Virus record (IMG/VR): IMGVR_UViG_3300048026_000186
Location: 1 to 28,625 of that record
Direction: 5' to 3' (one strand)
Source of the DNA: a virus
Length of the DNA: 28,625 nt
The translations under genes were made by a program, and so were the position numbers. Positions 23,344 to 28,625 of this stretch are shown here, piece by piece; position 1 is the stretch's first letter, and every line of letters begins with the position of its first letter. The notes under the pieces are model-generated. The model was not told where the DNA came from and searched no databases. It worked only from the letters and a program-made list of their open reading frames with translations.

Positions 23344-24973
23344 ATAATCCATATTTCTCTTTCTCGTCTGCCCACATCCATACATCACCACTTGCTATAA
23401 ATACTTCTTCTTTCTGACCATCATCGATAATACCGAATGGAGTTAAATCTTTTTCTATTGTTCTCATTTCAGAGTTGTAAAGATTGTCTCTCATATCAAC
23501 GTTAGTTAAGTCTTTAAAAAATGTATTCGTACTGAGCCATGCAAATAACACCAAGGTCATGGCTAAATCATCGTTATACCCTTCATCGGCTACAAAGGTA
23601 CCACTTTTTTCTACAAAAGTAGACATCTCACTAATACAGTCAGCATCAAAAAGTAATAACTTTTGCTCTTCAATGAGTGCTTTTAGTGCAAAACATCCTT
23701 GTCGTTTTACTGCTTTTGATGTTCTTACGCCTAAAGTACTTTTCTTGCCGAATCCAGGAGAAACATATTGTTTGTTATTCTCGGAAACTGTACTAAATAT
23801 ATTTTCATATTCTAATTCTTGGTGAAGTATATCTGATACTTGCTGTCCAATATCATTTGTTTCTATCAAAACATATGCATTGTTGTAATCAGACGCAACT
23901 TTACCAATAATATTTGGATAAAGTAGGGGTGAAATTTTATTATTTCTATACTTACCCACTACCTTAAAAGGCATTTCTGTTATATCTAATAATGTAAATG
24001 CGGAATAGTCTCCACCAATACCTCTAGAGGTGTCCACTACTACAACATAGTATTTATTTTCTTTTGGTTCTTCATATATATCTAACCCATCTTTTGTGTA
24101 GATTGGATCATATGAAGACATCATTCCTAATGCTTTACCACTTATTAATGTGTTAGATGAACCAAGAAAATCACATAAAACTTCTTGATTAAACTTCAAT
24201 TCTCCCAGTAGTTTAAATTGTTCTTCTGCCCATTGCTCATCTCTTCCTGGTATCTCTGCATATGGTATAAACATACTCTCAAATCCATTTAATCCTTTCT
24301 TAGATTCATTCCAGAATTTCCAGAAGTGATTGTATCCAAGTGGGGTAGAAGTGAGTAGAATCTTTGTAGTTTCACCAGCAGAAATAGTAGGATAGACTGA
24401 AGTAAAAAATTCATCTGCTACATTGTTTGGTATAATGGCAGCCTCATCAATGTACAACCAGTTTACAGATTTACCACGAATACCAGAAGCTGTTGTGGCG
24501 GCAGTAAATACTACTGAACCATTCTCTAAATCTACGTTACCTTTATTCCAAGTCTTAACACCCTGTTGCATCCATATAGGTAGATGTTCATACATAATTT
24601 GATAACGAGATAGAACTTCTCGGGCAGCCGCGGTCTTGTTTGCCATGATAGCAATTGTTTTACTATCATTAAATATACTATAATGTAATATACAGGCTGC
24701 GGCTGTAATTGTTTTACCTTGCTGTCTGCCTTCCATGAGAATAGCTTTGCGCTCTTTCATGATAAACTCTACTTTTCTTTTTTGACAATCGTAAAGTTTA
24801 AATGGCTGTAAGCCTTGGTCCAAAGTTACTATCTGACAGTAAGTTTCGATGAAATAAATCACATCATCTTTACATTTCAAATACTCTTCAATTTGTTCTT
24901 GAGTAAAATCATGTTGATACCCTACCGGCTTTAGATTTGGATTGCCGTGATATGAGGTTTCAATCTGCGTCAT
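23339..24973 (-). CDS. 17: gp17 large terminase subunit
   Basis: DNA-packaging ATPase and nuclease of 544 residues (T4 gp17 has 610). The ATPase part has Walker A GRQQGKT (82-88), Walker B LYIDEAA (173-179) and coupling motif LLTSTPLG. The nuclease part has the RNase H-like acid triad: VVVVDTSRGIGGDY (about 309-322), YVLIETNDIG (about 368-377) and DEGYNDDLAMTLVL. It pumps DNA into the prohead through the portal and cuts the concatemer. It overlaps gene 16 by 14 bases. Confidence 0.96.
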   Translation of the reverse strand: MTQIETSYHGNPNLKPVGYQHDFTQEQIEEYLKCKDDVIYFIETYCQIVTLDQGLQPFKLYDCQKRKVEFIMKERKAILMEGRQQGKTITAAACILHYSIFNDSKTIAIMANKTAAAREVLSRYQIMYEHLPIWMQQGVKTWNKGNVDLENGSVVFTAATTASGIRGKSVNWLYIDEAAIIPNNVADEFFTSVYPTISAGETTKILLTSTPLGYNHFWKFWNESKKGLNGFESMFIPYAEIPGRDEQWAEEQFKLLGELKFNQEVLCDFLGSSNTLISGKALGMMSSYDPIYTKDGLDIYEEPKENKYYVVVVDTSRGIGGDYSAFTLLDITEMPFKVVGKYRNNKISPLLYPNIIGKVASDYNNAYVLIETNDIGQQVSDILHQELEYENIFSTVSENNKQYVSPGFGKKSTLGVRTSKAVKRQGCFALKALIEEQKLLLFDADCISEMSTFVEKSGTFVADEGYNDDLAMTLVLFAWLSTNTFFKDLTNVDMRDNLYNSEMRTIEKDLTPFGIIDDGQKEEVFIASGDVWMWADEKEKYGLL

Positions 24974-25391
24974 TCTCTACCGCTTTCTCTTGCTGTTTAT
25001 TAATCATTTTAAGAAGATCAGAAGTACTGCCAACAAAAAGATTATTATTAGTAACATTACTAGCATCAATGTTACCATTTACTTTGTCAATTTTTTGTTT
25101 CTTTTCTTGTACTTCCATGATATCTTTAGCACCCTCAGCCATTGATTTGATAAGTTGACCCGCAACTTCAAATGCCCTAGGATTGTCACTGTTCTGTGCT
25201 ATACCTAAAATACCTTGTATAGCTTCTTCATTATAAGACATCGATCTTTTAAGTGCCTGTCTGGCTTCTTCAAAGTCACCCTCAACACTATCTTCTGAGT
25301 CTGTAATAATAGCAGGAGTTTTTGGTTCATCTGTTTTAGTCTGGGTAACTTGAAAAGTTTTATCCAGAGCATCGAATACTTTGTTTACCAT
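24960..25391 (-). CDS. 16: gp16 small terminase subunit
   Basis: Protein of 143 residues (T4 gp16 has 164). A disordered N-terminal part (to about 38) is followed by a helical core (DFEEARQALKRSMSYNEEAIQGILGIAQNSDNPRAFEVAGQLIKSM, in segments from about 39 to 85) and a coiled coil (KDIMEVQEKKQKIDKV). This is the pattern of T4-like small terminases, which form rings, recognise DNA ends and regulate gp17. It overlaps gene 17 by 14 bases and gene 15 by one base, matching the usual 15-16-17 order. Confidence 0.9.
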   Translation of the reverse strand: MVNKVFDALDKTFQVTQTKTDEPKTPAIITDSEDSVEGDFEEARQALKRSMSYNEEAIQGILGIAQNSDNPRAFEVAGQLIKSMAEGAKDIMEVQEKKQKIDKVNGNIDASNVTNNNLFVGSTSDLLKMINKQQEKAVENDAD

Positions 25392-26395
25392 TATTTAAAT
25401 TCCTGTTCAAACTCTTCCACAAATCTATATGCATCTGCTGGTCCAGGGAATTCTTGATATCCTTCTGGTGCTTCAATATCTACTGTGGGAGCAGTACTAT
25501 AACCAGAACCACCATTAGTTACTGTTATAGATTCAATTTTACCATCTGTTCCTAATACGGCTTCAGCCCTGGCATTGCCAGTTGAGAATGTAACATTTGG
25601 TGCGTAAGTATATTTATCACCACTATATACCAAATTAACAGCATTCACTGCATCACCTGAAATCGTTGCGGTTGCTGTTGCTTTAACATTTTCTACAGAA
25701 TAAGTTTGTTTTACATATTCACCCAATAGTTCAGGATTTTGCCAAGTAGACGCAATAACTTTGCGAATCATTCCTTGTGTACCTACAAAGCCATAGTAAT
25801 TTAATTTCATGGTAAAATTAAAAGACCATATAATACTTTGTCTATCACCTGAATACGAACCTTCGTATTGATCTTCGTATGTAATGCTGTCCAATATAAT
25901 TTTAATATCTCTTTTAATACCCATTTCAGGTAAATCATTTACAGTTACATTAAAGTCTGGATTAAAATGTGGCATTATCTGTTCTGCAATTTGTAAAGCA
26001 TCTTCTTGATTCTTTGCAAAAGAATACAGAGTTATATTTAAATCGTATGGGGTCGATACAAAACTAGTTCTAGCAGTAAGAGTGCTGTCTGTATGCAATG
26101 CAACATTCTTATTGATTGGAGAAATCTTTCTATTAGGATCGTATGCGATACCAGTAATCTCAAATCCCATTCTAGGTAATGTTATTGCAACTTCACCCCT
26201 AGATTCAACATCTGGAATAGCCGCTATTCTAGACAGAAATTTTTGTTTTGGTGAGTACGCAAGAGGTACTCTTAATGACTGTGCTATTTCACCAGCAGAG
26301 TTTTTTCTTTCAACCTGTATGTTACTAAAGATTGTACCAAATGCAATAATAGCTTTCTTTGTAGTCGAGTGATAAAATTGTTTATCTTTAAACAT
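25391..26395 (-). CDS. 15: gp15 tail sheath terminator with extra GGxGY repeat insert
   Basis: Protein of 334 residues (T4 gp15 has 272). The first 225 residues are typical of gp15: YHSTTKKAIIAFGTIFSNIQVER, RVPLAYSPKQKFLSR, LPRMGFEITGIAYDP and SIIWSFNFTMKLNYYGF. gp15 caps the tail and joins it to the neck. Residues about 238-310 are an insert of Ala/Thr/Gly-rich strands with the repeats SGDKYTYAPNVTF and GGSGYSTAPTVDI, after which the standard C-terminus (PADAYRFVEEFEQEF) resumes. The insert accounts for the extra length and is related to the module in sheath gene 18. One-base overlaps link it with genes 14 and 16. Confidence 0.92.
   Translation of the reverse strand: MFKDKQFYHSTTKKAIIAFGTIFSNIQVERKNSAGEIAQSLRVPLAYSPKQKFLSRIAAIPDVESRGEVAITLPRMGFEITGIAYDPNRKISPINKNVALHTDSTLTARTSFVSTPYDLNITLYSFAKNQEDALQIAEQIMPHFNPDFNVTVNDLPEMGIKRDIKIILDSITYEDQYEGSYSGDRQSIIWSFNFTMKLNYYGFVGTQGMIRKVIASTWQNPELLGEYVKQTYSVENVKATATATISGDAVNAVNLVYSGDKYTYAPNVTFSTGNARAEAVLGTDGKIESITVTNGGSGYSTAPTVDIEAPEGYQEFPGPADAYRFVEEFEQEFK
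25466..25684 (-). repeat. GGxGY repeat module in gene 15
   Basis: Codes for residues 238-310: ATATATISGDAVNA, then two degenerate GGxGYTSAPTVTI-type units. The first 14 residues are identical to residues 178-191 of gp18. Confidence 0.85.
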
Positions 26396-27132
26396 TAGCC
26401 TACCTCACCAAATGGATTTACTTCAGTGAAGTCTAGTATATCACTGAAGTTCATAAAGTCTGCATTATCTGTATTTGCATTGGTCTTATTAGTTGCGTAG
26501 TCTTCTTTAATAAGTGCGTCACGGGTTTCCGTTAGTAGATTATCACCAGTCTCAGTCTTCAACTGATACAAGAATGTATCTAGTGAATTATTATCTTCAA
26601 TAATATCTATATCAGGATTGCCCGTATCAAGTGCTTCTGAACTGTATTCGAACAACTCACACTGCAATCTAAATACGTATATCTTTCCTAGTTGGTAAAA
26701 TGGATTTTGAAACTCTACAAATTTAATTTCAAATAGTGATCCTGTCTTAGCAAAATACAGCAAGTCTCCTTCTGCAGGTCTTGCTTCTAACTGAAAAGTA
26801 CCACCAGAAGTGTCTACTAAATCTTCCCATCGTTTCTTGGCTAAAACAAATGTTGCAGAATCTCTTATCTCAATACCAAACTTAGAAAATATATCTCCTT
26901 CACCTTCAAATCCTTCAACGTTTTCAAGATACATTTCTAGAGGATATGATTGTGTGAACTTAGATAGAGCATCTTCATCAAAGATTGTATCTCTATTTAC
27001 CAAAGTTCTAGGCAAATAGAAAACATCATGCCCATAAATCTTCAGGCTTTCTATTACAAGGCTTTCTACCAGCCGTTGTTCTGAAGTTGTTCCTGAAGTA
27101 TCGCCATTTTGGAAATAAAAGTTAGTAGCCAT
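26395..27132 (-). CDS. 14: gp14 neck protein
   Basis: Protein of 245 residues (T4 gp14 has 256). Typical stretches are the N-terminal ATNFYFQNGDTSGTTSEQRLVESL, GHDVFYLPRTLVNRDTIFDED and the ENVEGFEGEGDIFSKFGIEI region. gp14 closes the filled head together with gp13 and makes the neck to which the tail binds. It lies between genes 13 and 15. A GATAAATA string just before the ATG belongs to the gene 13 stop and is not counted as a promoter. Confidence 0.93.
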   Translation of the reverse strand: MATNFYFQNGDTSGTTSEQRLVESLVIESLKIYGHDVFYLPRTLVNRDTIFDEDALSKFTQSYPLEMYLENVEGFEGEGDIFSKFGIEIRDSATFVLAKKRWEDLVDTSGGTFQLEARPAEGDLLYFAKTGSLFEIKFVEFQNPFYQLGKIYVFRLQCELFEYSSEALDTGNPDIDIIEDNNSLDTFLYQLKTETGDNLLTETRDALIKEDYATNKTNANTDNADFMNFSDILDFTEVNPFGEVG

Positions 27133-27139
27133 GCTCTAT

Positions 27140-28105
27140 TTATCCCACCATAAATGACGGTGGTAGTTCGTATTTCATTTGCATCTCGTCTTCGATCTGA
27201 GCGATCTCGGCAGTAGCTTCTTGAAATAATTCTACACCGTTTAAAGTTACTCCACCTGGTAATTGTATTCCACCAAATTTTTTCATATTTTCTCCCCATT
27301 GTCTTTTTAACAATGCGGTTAGATATTTCTTTAGGAACATATCGTCATATACTTCGTTGTATGTTTCTGGATTCAAAATTGCATATGCTTCTGCAATAAC
27401 GTAATCTCCTACATTAAATGTCATATCCCAATCAGTATCGATATAAAGTCTATTAGTTTTTCTGTTCCATCGTATTTGTCTTTGATTAACAAACATTTGA
27501 TCCAGTGTTGTTAAATGGCTTTGTACCATGGTGTAATACGTGAGGTCTGCACTTAACAAACTGTACATATCATTCATTCTAAACTGATACATAAGATCAA
27601 ACATATTGTTTGTACCAGTTGTGGCATCATTTTGTCCAACCGGAAATAATCTTTGTATACTTAAAATCTCAGTGCCTATAGGAATGTAACCTTTTTCCAT
27701 ATCACCAGCACTGTAGTGATTAGAAGATGATAGAGTAGCAGATAGTCCACTTACCGAACCATTGATAACTTCTCCTGCAGTAAATGTACCTAGAATATTG
27801 TCTATAGTAAAAGCAGTACCAGTTCCGCTAACTAGAATAGCTGTTGCGCCACTAGTTGCACCAGTTAGAGTTTCTCCTTTACTGAAGTTACTCGCAATGG
27901 ACGTAGATATATTTAATGTAGAGCCTGTAATCTGGTGCTTTACGTAAGTTCTTTCTACACCATCAAAGTGATATTCTTGAAATAACTGTAAAGCATCATC
28001 CACTCGGTCTTCTATCTGGTCCTCGTCAATATTAATTTCGATTACAGGAAAACCTAAGCGTCTTAAACAATAGTCTATAAGTCCTTGTCTACTTGATAAT
28101 GCCAT
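27140..28105 (-). CDS. 13: gp13 neck protein with tandem GATSGATA-type insert
   Basis: Protein of 321 residues (T4 gp13 has 309). The N-terminus (SSRQGLIDYCLRRLGFPVIEINIDEDQIEDR, in part) and the C-terminal half (NRLYIDTDWD; AYAILNPETYNEVYDDMFLKKYLTALLKRQWG; LPGGVTLNG) are standard gp13. Residues about 60-129 form an insert with two repeats, FSKGETLTGATSGATAILVS and FTAGEVINGSVSGLSATLSS, of a beta-rich kind seen in phage structural proteins. With gp14 it seals the packaged head. It starts 10 bases after the tail-fibre-like gene. Confidence 0.92.
   Translation of the reverse strand: MALSSRQGLIDYCLRRLGFPVIEINIDEDQIEDRVDDALQLFQEYHFDGVERTYVKHQITGSTLNISTSIASNFSKGETLTGATSGATAILVSGTGTAFTIDNILGTFTAGEVINGSVSGLSATLSSSNHYSAGDMEKGYIPIGTEILSIQRLFPVGQNDATTGTNNMFDLMYQFRMNDMYSLLSADLTYYTMVQSHLTTLDQMFVNQRQIRWNRKTNRLYIDTDWDMTFNVGDYVIAEAYAILNPETYNEVYDDMFLKKYLTALLKRQWGENMKKFGGIQLPGGVTLNGVELFQEATAEIAQIEDEMQMKYELPPSFMVG
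27719..27928 (-). repeat. Two-copy GETLTGATSGATA-type repeat inside gene 13
   Basis: Codes for residues about 60-129 of gp13. Two units of about 35 residues share the pattern F-x-x-GE-x-x-x-G-x-x-SG-x-x-A. It is different in sequence from the GGxGYT repeats of genes 15 and 18. Confidence 0.7.
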
Positions 28106-28115
28106 TTAACCCGCC

Positions 28116-28625
28116 TTATGATTGATCATATGCATACAAGAGTGCCTTGAGTGCATCAATTTCTTGTTTCACAAATGCAGTAGTAGCCAATTGCGTGGTA
28201 TTTGTACCAGTACTTGCTGTTGGTGCTGTTGGTGTACCCGTAAGAGCCGCACTAGCAAGTGGTGCTTTTGTTGCTATACTGTTTGTTACTGTTGTGCTAA
28301 AGTTTGCGTCATCGCCTAAAGCAGCCGCTAATTCATTTAATGTGTCCAATGCACCTGGTGCTGAGTCAACTAGCGCATCTGTCGCGTTTGAAATGGCGGT
28401 ATTCATTGCAGTTATAGTTGGTATAACACTGGTATTAACAGCAATAGCGCCACTACCAGCAAGAGTTATACCAGTTCCTGCATTGAGATATGCATCTACT
28501 TGTGAATTAACTCGGGAATTGGTGTAATATAAATTAGATGACCCTTCCGCAGTTTCATCTGTTGTCTGTGCATCAACATATGCTTTTACTGATTGTTGAC
28601 TTGGAAGTTTAGTGGCACTGTCACT
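28116..28625 (-). CDS. Tail-fibre-like protein, 3' end only
   Basis: The frame is open from the right window edge to the stop at 28116, giving 169 residues; the internal ATG at 28406 is not the start. The visible part holds typical fibre repeats: DSATKLPSQQSVKAYVDAQ at the edge, then SNLYYTNSRVNSQVDAYLN, GTGITLAGSGAIAVN, an alanine-rich helical stretch, and LTGTPTAPTASTGTNTTQLA with TTAFVKQEIDALKAL. Such repeats occur in short or long tail fibres and in fibritin-like proteins of marine T4-like phages. The fibre type cannot be told without the rest. It ends 10 bases before gene 13. Confidence 0.85.
   Translation of the reverse strand, partial: SDSATKLPSQQSVKAYVDAQTTDETAEGSSNLYYTNSRVNSQVDAYLNAGTGITLAGSGAIAVNTSVIPTITAMNTAISNATDALVDSAPGALDTLNELAAALGDDANFSTTVTNSIATKAPLASAALTGTPTAPTASTGTNTTQLATTAFVKQEIDALKALLYAYDQS

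Noticed and set aside
27136-27143. GATAAATA string before gene 14, resembling a late promoter.
   Set aside because: It is not an exact match, is formed by the gene 13 stop codon, and lies only 4 bases from the ATG.
1-28625. tRNA genes, CRISPR arrays, insertion sequences, integrase or attachment sites.
   Set aside because: None could be recognised; gaps between genes are short and fully explained by promoters, one terminator and ribosome sites.

Overview
This window is a piece of the core genome of a T4-like myovirus (tailed phage). Nearly all of it is coding and every gene that can be supported lies on the minus strand, so transcription runs from high to low coordinates. The gene order 13-14-15-16-17-18-19-20-67-68-21-22-23-(insert)-3-like-uvsY-uvsW-55-47-46 is the order seen in marine T4-like phages such as cyanophages and pelagiphages. 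The AT-rich sequence, a cobS-type gene, a phage peptide deformylase and Fe-S assembly genes also point to a marine phage. The host cannot be fixed from this window: no photosystem gene or tRNA is visible, and SAR11, other marine bacteria or cyanobacteria all remain possible.

Layout in transcription order, right to left. 28625-25391: a tail-fibre-like gene cut by the window edge, then neck and tail-completion genes 13, 14 and 15. 25391-23339: terminase genes 16 and 17. 23285-20819: tail sheath 18 and tail tube 19. 20796-14946: portal 20, prohead core genes, prohead protease 21, scaffold 22 and major capsid protein 23. 14915-14891: an intrinsic terminator. 14845-13416: an accessory cassette iscU / SGNH-like gene / iscA. 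13404-12817: a tail-tube-like structural gene. 12783-7781: replication, recombination and late transcription (uvsY, uvsW, an Sm-like candidate, late sigma factor gp55, two small genes, a DEDD exonuclease, gp47). 7788-4850: a GGCSFT-type SGNH-like gene, gp46 and peptide deformylase. 4860-132: a small conserved protein, a ClpP-like protease, a VWA/HExxH protein of the CobT type and a CobS/MoxR AAA+ ATPase. The left edge cuts a further small gene.

Two promoter classes are visible. Seven exact copies of the T4 late box TATAAATA precede uvsY, iscA, iscU, 23, 22, 19 and 18, and the window encodes gp55, the sigma factor expected to read them. Near-consensus sigma70 promoters, which host polymerase would read early, precede cobS, the CobT-like gene and the small acidic gene at 9757. 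One further near-consensus sigma70 promoter (10434-10461) points the opposite way to every gene.

The most interesting points are: (i) the AAA+ ATPase and VWA/metallopeptidase-like pair, each with its own sigma70 promoter, the two promoter regions being recognisably related; (ii) an iscU-SGNH-iscA cassette under late promoters, with all Fe-S ligands and the HscA-binding LPPVK motif kept, and a predicted leaderless iscA message; (iii) a GGxGYTSAPTVTI-type repeat module shared between tail sheath gp18 and gp15 with about 90% nucleotide identity over 42 bases; (iv) the antisense promoter. No intergenic stretch exceeds about 110 bases; the longest (1344-1452) holds a promoter and an inverted repeat.
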